A stretch of DNA of 64,000 nt, from positions 1 to 64,000 of the forward strand of contig CBDULZ010000009.1 in the NCBI GenBank assembly GCA_965368185.1, in the 5' to 3' direction. The position numbers were made by a program, and so were the translations under genes. The first letter of the stretch is position 1; each line of letters begins with the position of its first letter. The DNA is from Kriegella sp965368185. Lineage in GTDB: Bacteria > Bacteroidota > Bacteroidia > Flavobacteriales > Flavobacteriaceae. A model generated the notes under the pieces. That model was given only the letters and a program-made list of their open reading frames with translations. It was not told the DNA's origin and did no database searches. This document shows positions 16,876-25,578 of this stretch, in pieces.

Positions 16876-19548
16876 ATGGAAGATGATGAAGAACTGAACG
16901 ATATACAAAACGAAAATACCGACGATTCCAATGAAGCGCTTACCCGCATTTCAGGAATGTACAAAGATTGGTTTTTAGATTATGCATCTTACGTTATTTT
17001 AGAGCGTGCCGTGCCCGCTATCGAGGACGGGTTTAAGCCGGTGCAACGCAGAATTATGCATTCGCTTAAGGATCTTGATGACGGCAGGTATAACAAAGTG
17101 GCAAATGTGGTCGGGCATACGATGCAATATCACCCCCACGGTGATGCGAGTATAGCCGATGCCATGGTTCAGATCGGCCAGAAAGACCTACTGATCGATA
17201 CGCAAGGTAACTGGGGCAATATTTTAACGGGTGACCGTGCAGCGGCTTCCCGTTATATCGAGGCGCGACTTTCGAAATTTGCCCTTGAAGTTGTTTTTAG
17301 CCCTAAAATAACGGAATGGCAGTTATCTTATGACGGTAGAAAGAAAGAGCCGGTTAACCTTCCAGTAAAATTTCCGCTGTTATTGGCTCAAGGAGCCGAA
17401 GGAATTGCAGTGGGGCTGTCGACCAAAATACTTCCGCATAACTTTATCGAATTGATCGATGCCTCTGTAAAACATTTGAAAGGTCAGCGTTTTAAATTGT
17501 ATCCTGATTTCCCCACTGCGGGCATCATCGATGTGGGGAATTATAATGAAGGGTTACGGGGAGGTAAGATCCGTGTTCGTGCTAAAATTTCACAATACGA
17601 CAAGAATACTCTAGTAATCAATGAGATACCATACGGAACCAATACTTCTACTTTAATAGATTCTATCTTAAAGGCCAATGATAAAGGGAAGATAAAAATT
17701 AAAAAAATCGAGGATAATACGGCGGCAGAGGTCGAAATTCTAGTCCATCTACCACCAGGTATATCTCCCGATAAGACAATTGACGCACTGTATGCTTTTA
17801 CCTCCTGTGAATCTTCAATTTCCCCTTTAGGATGTATTATTGAGGATAACAAACCCCTTTTTATCGGTGTAACCGAAATGTTGCAACGTTCGACCGATGC
17901 CACGGTCGACTTATTAAAACAAGAGCTTGAAATACAGCTGTCAGAGCTTGAGGAGCAATGGCATTTTGCTTCTTTGGAGCGTATTTTTATAGAAAATAGA
18001 ATTTATCGCGATATAGAGGAAGAGGAAACTTGGGAGGGAGTTATCAAGGCTATTGATGAAGGACTTAAGCCGCATACCAAACATTTAAAAAGAGCCGTAA
18101 CCGAGGAAGATATTGTTCGATTGACTGAAATTCGTATCAAAAGAATCTCCAAGTTTGATTTGGGCAAGGCCCAAGAGAATTTAGACAATCTGGAACAAAG
18201 AATAGCCGAAGTAAAACACCATTTGGCAAATTTGGTTGATTATGCCATTGATTATTTTAAAAATCTAAAGGAAAAATACGGAACTGGTAGGGAACGTAAA
18301 TCGGAAATTCGAGTTTTTGATGATATCGAAGCGACTAAAGTGGTCATACGTAATACCAAACTTTACGTAAACCGAGAAGAAGGTTTTGTAGGCACGTCGC
18401 TTCGTCGTGACGAATACGTAACGGATTGTAGTGATATCGATGACATCATTGTTTTTACCAAAGATGGGCACATGATGGTTACGAAGGTCGATGCCAAGAC
18501 TTTTGTTGGAAAGAATATTCTTCATGTCGCTGTCTTCAAAAAGAAGGATAAGCGTACCATCTACAACATGATTTATAAAGATGGAAAAGGAGGCCCGACC
18601 TATATAAAACGTTTTGCGGTTACAAGTATAACCAGAGACCGGGCTTACGAACTGGGTGCCGGAAAAGCGGGTACCGATGTGCTGTATTTCTCCGCCAATC
18701 CGAATGGGGAAGCGGAAGTGGTGACCGTAAATCTTCGTCAGGCTGGAAGTATTAAAAAATTAAAGTGGGACATTGATTTTGCCGATGTACTCATTAAAGG
18801 AAGAGCGTCCAAAGGAAATATAGTAACCAAATATTCGGTAAAACGTATCGAATTGAAAGAAAAGGGGTTATCTACGTTGAAGCCGAGAAAATTGTGGTTT
18901 GATGATACGGTTCAGCGTTTGAATATAGATGGGCGGGGTGAGTTTTTAGGTGAATTCACGAGCGAAGACCGCTTATTGGTCGTAAATCCTGACGGCACGG
19001 TTAAAACCCTTATTCCTGAACTGACCCTTCGGTTTGATGATGAGATGATAGTGCTTGAAAAATGGGTGCCAAAAAAGCCATTGACGGCCATCTATTGGGA
19101 AGGTGAGAAAGAGTTATTTTATGTGAAACGCTTTTTGATCGATAACCCTGATAAGGAAGAAAATGTGATTACCGATCACCCAAAGTCATATTTGGAAACC
19201 ATTTTTACTGATTATCGTCCAAGGGCCGAAGTGGTCTATGCCAAAAAAAGAGGGCAAGATAGAAAGGAAAATTTAGAATTGAATCTCGAGGAATTTATCT
19301 CGATCAAGGGAATAAGTGCCATGGGCAACCAATTGACGAAAGAAAAAGTACTCGAAATTAATCGAATGGAGCCTTTACCATACGAGGTGCCCGAACCACC
19401 AAAAATGGAGGAAATTGAAGTGGTGGAAGAAGAAAATGTAACTTCAGACGAAAACAAGGATATTTCCCGACCGTCCGAAAACCAAGTGAAAAATGCCTCA
19501 AAGAAAAATGAGGAAAGTGACGGGGAAGGACAAACAACTTTATTTTAA
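16876..19548 (+). CDS. parC: DNA topoisomerase IV subunit A
   Basis: 890 residues. The winged-helix breakage-reunion domain holds the catalytic tyrosine Y127 in AAASRYIEARLS, preceded by HPHGDASIADAM. A coiled-coil gate region follows at about 360-460, then a C-terminal beta-propeller region with divergent blades (VGTSLRRDEYVTD, IVTKYSVKRIELK and others) and no canonical GyrA box. The last 50 residues are acidic and low-complexity (VEEENVTSDENKD). It is co-transcribed with parE and probably with mscL, whose ATG is 4 bp after its stop. Confidence 0.95.
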   Translation: MEDDEELNDIQNENTDDSNEALTRISGMYKDWFLDYASYVILERAVPAIEDGFKPVQRRIMHSLKDLDDGRYNKVANVVGHTMQYHPHGDASIADAMVQIGQKDLLIDTQGNWGNILTGDRAAASRYIEARLSKFALEVVFSPKITEWQLSYDGRKKEPVNLPVKFPLLLAQGAEGIAVGLSTKILPHNFIELIDASVKHLKGQRFKLYPDFPTAGIIDVGNYNEGLRGGKIRVRAKISQYDKNTLVINEIPYGTNTSTLIDSILKANDKGKIKIKKIEDNTAAEVEILVHLPPGISPDKTIDALYAFTSCESSISPLGCIIEDNKPLFIGVTEMLQRSTDATVDLLKQELEIQLSELEEQWHFASLERIFIENRIYRDIEEEETWEGVIKAIDEGLKPHTKHLKRAVTEEDIVRLTEIRIKRISKFDLGKAQENLDNLEQRIAEVKHHLANLVDYAIDYFKNLKEKYGTGRERKSEIRVFDDIEATKVVIRNTKLYVNREEGFVGTSLRRDEYVTDCSDIDDIIVFTKDGHMMVTKVDAKTFVGKNILHVAVFKKKDKRTIYNMIYKDGKGGPTYIKRFAVTSITRDRAYELGAGKAGTDVLYFSANPNGEAEVVTVNLRQAGSIKKLKWDIDFADVLIKGRASKGNIVTKYSVKRIELKEKGLSTLKPRKLWFDDTVQRLNIDGRGEFLGEFTSEDRLLVVNPDGTVKTLIPELTLRFDDEMIVLEKWVPKKPLTAIYWEGEKELFYVKRFLIDNPDKEENVITDHPKSYLETIFTDYRPRAEVVYAKKRGQDRKENLELNLEEFISIKGISAMGNQLTKEKVLEINRMEPLPYEVPEPPKMEEIEVVEEENVTSDENKDISRPSENQVKNASKKNEESDGEGQTTLF

Positions 19549-19552
19549 ATAG

Positions 19553-19984
19553 ATGAAGGGATTTTTTCAAGAATTCAAGAATTTTGCGGTTAAAGGCAAT
19601 ATGGTCGATATGGCCATAGGTATTATCATAGGAACCGCTTTTAATAATGTAGTTTCCGTACTCGTAAAGAAGGTAGTTATGCCTCCTTTGTCACTAATGA
19701 CCGAAGGTGTACATTTTTCAAATTGGAAGTTTGTGTTGCGTGAGGGTCATGGTGAGGCCGTTGAAATTGCAATTGGTTATGGCGAATTGATTGAGGTGCT
19801 GATTGATTTTGGAATAATTGCATTGACAATATTTGTGGTGTTGAAATTTGTGAATCGATTCAGGAACAAAGCTGAAAATCCTGAAGATACGGAAGTTGAG
19901 ACCCCTAAAAATATTCAGCTCCTTTCAAATATGGAGAAATTGATGAAAGAACAAAACGAACTGATTAAAAAGAAATGGCAATAA
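19553..19984 (+). CDS. mscL: Large-conductance mechanosensitive channel
   Basis: 143-residue inner-membrane channel that opens under hypo-osmotic shock. The N-terminal helix MKGFFQEFKNFAVKGN and TM1 VDMAIGIIIGTAFNNVV are highly characteristic. TM2 runs from about 78 to 104, followed by a charged cytoplasmic helix with NMEKLMKEQNELIKKK. The gene begins 4 bp after the parC stop, so it is read from the parE-parC transcript or coupled to it. Confidence 0.97.
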   Translation: MKGFFQEFKNFAVKGNMVDMAIGIIIGTAFNNVVSVLVKKVVMPPLSLMTEGVHFSNWKFVLREGHGEAVEIAIGYGELIEVLIDFGIIALTIFVVLKFVNRFRNKAENPEDTEVETPKNIQLLSNMEKLMKEQNELIKKKWQ

Positions 19985-20070
19985 ATGCCCATAATCGATC
20001 GAAAGTGCGGTAATTATGGTTAAAATAGGCCCAATGGGCGAACATGTGCTCATTGAGCCGTTAATATTGC

Positions 20071-20078
20071 TATCTTTG
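20071..20078 (+). promoter_or_regulatory. Candidate -7 box of the desaturase-family gene
   Basis: TATCTTTG matches TAnnTTTG and lies 20 nt before the start codon at 20099. No well-spaced -33 element is evident. Confidence 0.4.
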
Positions 20079-20098
20079 ATCAAATTTTTTTACTAGAA

Positions 20099-21055
20099 AT
20101 GGATCTTACCAACCCTTTGGTGTACGGCGTACCCTGTTTTATTGCTTTTATCTTATTGGAACTTACTTATAGCAAAACCCATGGGGATGAGCATTTATAC
20201 GTCTGGAAAGACTTATTTGCCAGTGGCTTTATGGGCGTCGGGTCGGCCGTTATCGGGCCCTTGTTCAAGATTATCTTTGCTATTGTATTGTTTGATTACA
20301 CCTATGAACTGTTCAATCCGATGGTTGATGGTGTGCGTACCAATATAATGGGGTATGAATCTTTTAGCTACGCTTGGTATGTATGGTTGCTCTGCCAGTT
20401 GGCGGACGACTTTACATATTACTGGTTTCACCGCGCAAACCACGAAGTCCGAGTTTTATGGGCCGCACATATCGTACACCATTCGTCCGACAACTTTAAT
20501 TTAGGTACGGCGGTACGTAATGGCTGGTTCACTATTTTATATAAGCCTTTATTTTATATGTGGATGCCGGCCTTAGGTTTTCCACCTGAAATGGTTGTGG
20601 TCTGTTTGGGCATCGAGGCCTTGTGGCAATTTCAACTACATTCTGTATATGTTCCCAAAATGGGCTGGATCGAGAAAATTTTCAATACGCATACCATGCA
20701 CCAGGTGCATCATGCCCAAAATGTGGAGTATTTGGATAAGAACCATGGTGGCTTTCTGAATATTTTTGATAAAATTTTCGGAACATGGAAAGAGTTGGAT
20801 GATAATATTGATGTGAAATACGGTGTTATCCATTCTCCCGATTCGTACAATCCGATTGTTATTCTTACCCATGAATATAAAGATATTTGGAAAGATGTCA
20901 AAAAGGCCAAAAAATTATCTCATAAACTGATGTATATTTTTGGGCCTCCAGGGTGGAGTCATGATGGGTCTACACTTACGGTAAAGCAGCAGCAACGATT
21001 GTTTCGTGAACAGCAATTGAAGAACCCTGAAATTGCTTACAGCAGGCCCAATTAA
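20099..21055 (+). CDS. Fatty acid hydroxylase / sterol desaturase family protein
   Basis: 318-residue membrane di-iron oxygenase. The His-box pattern of the family is complete: H111-R-A-N-H115, H124-I-V-H127-H128, and H198-T-M-H201-Q-V-H204-H205. Membrane segments precede and separate the boxes (about 8-22, 48-65, 92-107, 143-175). The family hydroxylates or desaturates lipids such as sterols, fatty acids or carotenoids. Bacteria of this group generally lack sterols, so a fatty-acyl or sphingolipid-like substrate is more likely, but that is inference. No lipid gene lies beside it. Confidence 0.93.
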   Translation: MDLTNPLVYGVPCFIAFILLELTYSKTHGDEHLYVWKDLFASGFMGVGSAVIGPLFKIIFAIVLFDYTYELFNPMVDGVRTNIMGYESFSYAWYVWLLCQLADDFTYYWFHRANHEVRVLWAAHIVHHSSDNFNLGTAVRNGWFTILYKPLFYMWMPALGFPPEMVVVCLGIEALWQFQLHSVYVPKMGWIEKIFNTHTMHQVHHAQNVEYLDKNHGGFLNIFDKIFGTWKELDDNIDVKYGVIHSPDSYNPIVILTHEYKDIWKDVKKAKKLSHKLMYIFGPPGWSHDGSTLTVKQQQRLFREQQLKNPEIAYSRPN

Positions 21056-21095
21056 TCAATGGAGGGCATAGGTTCTTCTTCTTGTTTTAGTACGG

Positions 21096-22868
21096 CTAAA
21101 AACCTATGTTATAACTGCCTTCATTGTAGGGGAGTGGAGTAACAATTCTTATTTTTTGTTTTTCTGCATCATAGTTCCAAAATTTGGAGTCCAGATCTTT
21201 GTTGTCAAACTGTATATTTTTCGGAGGTTTTTCGGAATGAATGCTCAGAATATGGGAAATTTCAGTTCCTTCAAGAAACACATGCAATTCCTGTTTTTTT
21301 CTTTCGTAACGAATTTCTGTCTTTTCTTTTGTGCTAGGATTGAAATAATCAAAACTATTGTTCCCTTCCGGATATATCAAAATAGTTGTGAAACCCTCGG
21401 AATCTTCGCTGCCAAAACCCGTATAATTCCTTTTTACATCCAAAGGGACGATAGCTCCCTCTTTTATATATACAGGAAACTCGTCTAAAGGAAATTCCTT
21501 GTTAAAAGCTTGTGGACCTTGTAGCAGTTCGGCATCATTAAAGAAATAGCGCCACTTTCCGTCGGGTAAATTGACTTCCCGGTTTTTTGAGTCGACATAA
21601 ATAGGAGCAATTAGAAAGTCGTCACCGAACATATAATGGTACTTGCCGTTTTTTAGCGGTACTTGCAACCTTCGTCCCCCATTGTGGGCGGTCGTAACGT
21701 AATGATACATGTATGGAACGAGCTCGGTATGGAGCCAAGCATATTTCCGTATAATTTCCAATTCTTGTGGAGTTCTTTTCCAAAGTCGTCTTTCCCCATG
21801 ACCCCCATTAAGAAACAGGCCGCAGAACGTTGAAAATTGGGCCCATCTGATATACAGACTTGGCGGAATTTTCTTTCCAGAAAATCCGGCAATATCCGAT
21901 CCAATGATATTATACCCTAATTCCGCACTATTTAAAATGCTCTGTATGGCCGATTCAAACCCTTGAACGCCTTCAAGGGCAATATCTTTTTGTTCATCGT
22001 CCTGTTTTTTGATCATGTCGTTTGTGACCCATTCATGTGTTTGGTCACCTACCCAATTCACAGGGGAAGCGTCTATCGGGGCAAAGCCCTCAGGATGATA
22101 CCACCGATCAATGGATCTGGAAAGGGTGACAAATTCCGGATTTTGTGTTAATCCGTGTCGATATTCTTGACGGTAATAATGGTCCATATAGGTTCTTGTG
22201 GTCATTAAACCTTTTGTTGTTTTTTTGTAGAAGAAGGGCACACTTCCGATTTTATGCATAAAAAGCGTAGCAGTGCCATCTAGTTTCCATCCATCGATTC
22301 CGAGGTCGAAAACTCTTTGTTGAAGGCCGTGCCACCATTTCATGGCTTCAGGATTATCATAATCAATGAATCCGCCTTTTCCTTTCCACCAAGAATCAGG
22401 CTCTTTCGATTTTGCTAAATAACCTTTGTTCATAGCCTCATCGTACCATGCTTTATCTTCTTCAATATGGGTATCTTTACTTGAACTGTTTATCATAGAG
22501 GTCATCCAGAGCACTACACGATACTCATTCTTTTCAAGGTTTTTAAACCAATCATCGGGGTTTTTATAGCGAATGGTGTCAATTTCAAAATCATTATAGC
22601 GCAATGACCAAGGGCTGTCTAATAGAATAGTACGCACAGGTATGTCGTGTTCGCGATATCCAAGAAGCAATTCATCAACATAATCCGAGGTGTTCACATC
22701 GTCTTCCCAAAGCCAACATTCCAGAGCCCAAGCGGGAGTGAGCGGAGGGTTTCCCTGGCGCTGCGCGTTGAATGGTATGCCCCAAAAAGGATACAGCCAA
22801 TAGAAATACACCATAATCGAAAGCGGCAACAATAACCAAAACGTTATGTTTAATACCCGTTTTATCAT
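21096..22868 (-). CDS. Glycoside hydrolase family 31, membrane-anchored, short N-terminus
   Basis: Retaining alpha-glycosidase-type enzyme. The start is set at the ATG at 22868, whose ATGA overlaps the stop of the upstream gene; this gives 590 residues. An N-terminal hydrophobic segment (about 6-26) anchors it or acts as a signal. The (beta/alpha)8 barrel starts at about residue 45. The nucleophile is D197 in GWKLDGTA and the acid/base is D275 in NWVGDQT; NIIGSDIAGF is a substrate-site motif. The N-terminal beta-sandwich found before the barrel in most GH31 enzymes is missing. C-terminal beta domains are present (DKNREVNLPDGKW-like region at about 430-450). Substrate unknown. Confidence 0.9.
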   Translation of the reverse strand: MIKRVLNITFWLLLPLSIMVYFYWLYPFWGIPFNAQRQGNPPLTPAWALECWLWEDDVNTSDYVDELLLGYREHDIPVRTILLDSPWSLRYNDFEIDTIRYKNPDDWFKNLEKNEYRVVLWMTSMINSSSKDTHIEEDKAWYDEAMNKGYLAKSKEPDSWWKGKGGFIDYDNPEAMKWWHGLQQRVFDLGIDGWKLDGTATLFMHKIGSVPFFYKKTTKGLMTTRTYMDHYYRQEYRHGLTQNPEFVTLSRSIDRWYHPEGFAPIDASPVNWVGDQTHEWVTNDMIKKQDDEQKDIALEGVQGFESAIQSILNSAELGYNIIGSDIAGFSGKKIPPSLYIRWAQFSTFCGLFLNGGHGERRLWKRTPQELEIIRKYAWLHTELVPYMYHYVTTAHNGGRRLQVPLKNGKYHYMFGDDFLIAPIYVDSKNREVNLPDGKWRYFFNDAELLQGPQAFNKEFPLDEFPVYIKEGAIVPLDVKRNYTGFGSEDSEGFTTILIYPEGNNSFDYFNPSTKEKTEIRYERKKQELHVFLEGTEISHILSIHSEKPPKNIQFDNKDLDSKFWNYDAEKQKIRIVTPLPYNEGSYNIGF

Positions 22869-24310
22869 CGTGGAAGTTGTCTTTTTATAGGGCGAAAAGT
22901 TCGAAAATGCCATACCGTACCTGCATAAATAAATAGAATAATGCCTATAGTGCCTAGCAATGAACTGTATTCGGAATAAACCTCGCTGTAACCGGCAACC
23001 GCATTTCCTTTAAATGCATAGATAGCAGAAAGTACTATAAGAAATACGGAACCCAAAGCGGACAGCAAGGGAAGATGGCTGTTCAGCTTTGAGAAAAGCT
23101 TCTTTTTACGATTTACGGCCAATAGTAGTATCAACAACCAAAAAACCCAAGATAATACTTGACTTGCGTTCAATGTTCTAAAATAATTAATCAGGGTCAA
23201 AAAAGGCCTGAATAATAAATTGGATTTTGAATAAAAAGGACGGTCTTTATACATAAGAACCTTTAACTTTTCTGGTGGACCGTTTTTTAGAATTGCTATA
23301 ATGGCCTTTTCTTTGGAGCGTGCATCCAAATTTTCCCAATTGGGTATTTCGAAAGCATTGTAGAGTGAGCATACCCGACCATATCCATGAAAATCCAATC
23401 CACCCACCATCATAAGTCCATTCGCCTCACAGAATTTTCTTAATTCTTGAAATAGCGTCCTATCATAATAAAGTTCTTTACCCGAATTTTCGATTTCAAA
23501 TCCATCGACTCCCATGGCCGCATAAAATTCCTTGGCCTTACCTTTGCCATCGAACCAGTGGTTTACGAGTACTGCACCACCATGGTTGTGTACGGAATCA
23601 ATTACAGATTTATCATCCAAACCTTTGGTTTCAAAACTACCATCCAATCCCAGTAAACTCATATGATTACTGCCGGAGTATTCTTGGCCTACCATGACCA
23701 ATGGTTGTTGTGGGATGCCACCCTTTCTCTGTTCTCGCACAAATTCAAGACTTTTTTTATGATGTGCATGGTCTGTTATAAAAAAGGCATCAAAACCATT
23801 TTTATTGTGGAATTTCCACATTCCCTCTTGGGAAATCAATCCATCATGGCTGAATTCCGTATGTGCATGGGTAGTGACCAAAACTGAATCCTTTGAATGA
23901 TTTACAATAGTATTATTAGGCAAGGGTATAAATAAAATAATGACAAAAACCATAAAAGACAGGCCGACAAGCATGGGCACATTGACCAAAATACTTAGAA
24001 GCCTGCTTTTTCTCTCTGACGGCCGCCTTAAACCCTTTATGAGTGCAATAGAAACATAAAATATAAGAATCCATAGGAAGGTCAGGGGTATTTCCGTTAA
24101 AGGATATAGTGTTCTATTGAGATAGAGTAGTGGCCCTAAGAAAGGCTCAAAGAGGATTCGGAAAAAATCTATTTGAACGCCAAAATCAGTATTCTCGCGA
24201 AGTGTGAGTACATCTTCAAAATAAATAGGACAATGAAAAACCGAAGCCAATAGAATAATGCAAAGAATGACTGAACCAATGACAACTTTTTGAGTTCGGG
24301 ATTTTTTCAT
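22865..24310 (-). CDS. Membrane-bound PHP-domain metallohydrolase
   Basis: 481 residues. Hydrophobic segments at about 9-25, 75-93 and 109-130 precede a PHP-type domain with THAHTEFSHDG (H148, H150, D156), ITDHAHH (D180, H181) and GGLDFHGYGR further on, all metal ligands of this phosphoesterase-like fold. Three more hydrophobic segments form the C-terminus (about 385-400, 412-432, 448-468). The domain resembles CehA/McbA-type hydrolases. The topology places the catalytic domain on the periplasmic side if the N-terminus is inside. Its stop codon overlaps the GH31 start (ATGA), so the two are translationally coupled. Confidence 0.85.
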   Translation of the reverse strand: MKKSRTQKVVIGSVILCIILLASVFHCPIYFEDVLTLRENTDFGVQIDFFRILFEPFLGPLLYLNRTLYPLTEIPLTFLWILIFYVSIALIKGLRRPSERKSRLLSILVNVPMLVGLSFMVFVIILFIPLPNNTIVNHSKDSVLVTTHAHTEFSHDGLISQEGMWKFHNKNGFDAFFITDHAHHKKSLEFVREQRKGGIPQQPLVMVGQEYSGSNHMSLLGLDGSFETKGLDDKSVIDSVHNHGGAVLVNHWFDGKGKAKEFYAAMGVDGFEIENSGKELYYDRTLFQELRKFCEANGLMMVGGLDFHGYGRVCSLYNAFEIPNWENLDARSKEKAIIAILKNGPPEKLKVLMYKDRPFYSKSNLLFRPFLTLINYFRTLNASQVLSWVFWLLILLLAVNRKKKLFSKLNSHLPLLSALGSVFLIVLSAIYAFKGNAVAGYSEVYSEYSSLLGTIGIILFIYAGTVWHFRTFRPIKRQLPR

Positions 24311-24341
24311 TCAGTATTTAATTAAATCATACAGCAATGTT

Positions 24342-25265
24342 TTAAACCGACGAACTGTATTTGCCGCTATATTCAAATTCTTCCAGATAACTTTTGATTT
24401 CTTTGCGCTGTTCAGTGTTCATCGGACTCAAAGGAAGGGCCATATGGTCTTGGCAAATTCCCATAAGTGATAAAACACATTTGATAGCCTGAATGCTTTT
24501 CGTAGGGGAGTCTCCAATGTTATAAATCGTTTTATGGATTTTCAGCAACTGTTCCCGTAATAGTGATATTTTTTTTGAGTCTCGGGATAAGGCAGCTTCG
24601 TATAATTCAACAAAAAGTTTCGGAAAGAAATTAGCCCCTCCCGCAACGGCGCCATGACCTCCGTTTAGAATGGTGTCCGATAGAAAAAGTTCAGCTCCGG
24701 CGATGACCGAGAAGTCTGGTGAATCTTTAAACTCATCAATAAGCGCATACAGCAGTGACATATCACCAGAACTGTCCTTGACGCCAATTGCTCCCAATTC
24801 TTTGGCCTTTTTCACTGTTTCTAAAGACAAATGAATTTTAGTGCAACTTGGTATGTTGTATAAAAGAAAGGGCAACGGGAGAGCTGGAACTAAAACCTTT
24901 AGGTAGTCGATTGTTTCTTGTTGTGTTACTGGAAAGTAGTAGGGCGGTGCAACTACAAGGGCGTCTACTCCCATTTTTTTAGAGTAGTTCGCTATTTCTA
25001 TAGTACCCTTAAAAGAAGTGTCCGTAATGCCGACCAATACAAGTACCCTGTGGTTTACTATTTCGCAGGTCTCTTTGATCAATTGTTTTCTGAGAATATA
25101 ATCAAGACTTGGGCCTTCACCATTTGTTCCAAGCAAAAAAATGCCATGAACTCCACCTTCGATTAAGTGTTCAATAAGGAGCTTTAGCCCTTTGCTATCC
25201 AACTCTTTATTTTCTAGCAAGGGGGTTATCATTGGTGGGATAATACCTTTTAACGGCAATTTCAT
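24342..25265 (-). CDS. DapA/NanA-family aldolase
   Basis: 307-residue Schiff-base TIM-barrel lyase. Motifs: GTNGEG at 46-51 (the GTTGE pyruvate-binding motif of DapA, with Asn), Y136 in LLYNIPS, and the Schiff-base lysine K163 in GVKDSSGD. In a carbohydrate locus this fold is more likely a sugar-acid aldolase (neuraminate or 2-keto-3-deoxy-gluconate type) than the lysine-pathway enzyme. It lies 31 bp upstream of the PHP gene on the same strand, so aldolase, PHP protein and GH31 form one unit. Confidence 0.9.
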   Translation of the reverse strand: MKLPLKGIIPPMITPLLENKELDSKGLKLLIEHLIEGGVHGIFLLGTNGEGPSLDYILRKQLIKETCEIVNHRVLVLVGITDTSFKGTIEIANYSKKMGVDALVVAPPYYFPVTQQETIDYLKVLVPALPLPFLLYNIPSCTKIHLSLETVKKAKELGAIGVKDSSGDMSLLYALIDEFKDSPDFSVIAGAELFLSDTILNGGHGAVAGGANFFPKLFVELYEAALSRDSKKISLLREQLLKIHKTIYNIGDSPTKSIQAIKCVLSLMGICQDHMALPLSPMNTEQRKEIKSYLEEFEYSGKYSSSV

Positions 25266-25578
25266 AAGTATTGGTGTAATTGGTTATAGCAACAAAATAA
25301 GGCCAAAACCGTCCTTTATGCAACCACAATATTGTATTAAATGTATTATATTTTAACCCTTTGCACCTTATTATTGAGTGAATTATAATTTTTTGTTCAA
25401 CAATGAAATGATAAAAATAGGGCTATGCCAAAAAATAATAACAGTAGACAAAATTGATCTAGTTAAAAAAAAGCGTCAAAGAGCATATTACACCGCCTTG
25501 GGTATGATGAAAAAGAGACGCTTCATTTGTAAAGCGTCTCTTTTTTTTTGGGACAACTCATCTTTATGTCAAAACTAT
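25266..25578. other. Intergenic region between SusD and aldolase genes
   Basis: 313 bp that holds the terminator at 25511-25549 and otherwise no supported gene. I see no consensus promoter for the aldolase unit, so it may depend on read-through past the hairpin or on an unrecognised promoter. Confidence 0.5.
25511..25549. terminator. Bidirectional terminator after susD
   Basis: AGAGACGCTT and AAGCGTCTCT form a 10-bp stem around CATTTGTA, or with one more base pair a slightly smaller loop, with an A run before and a nine-T run after. It lies 30 bp beyond the SusD stop codon and separates the PKD-SusC-SusD genes from the enzyme genes. Confidence 0.88.
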
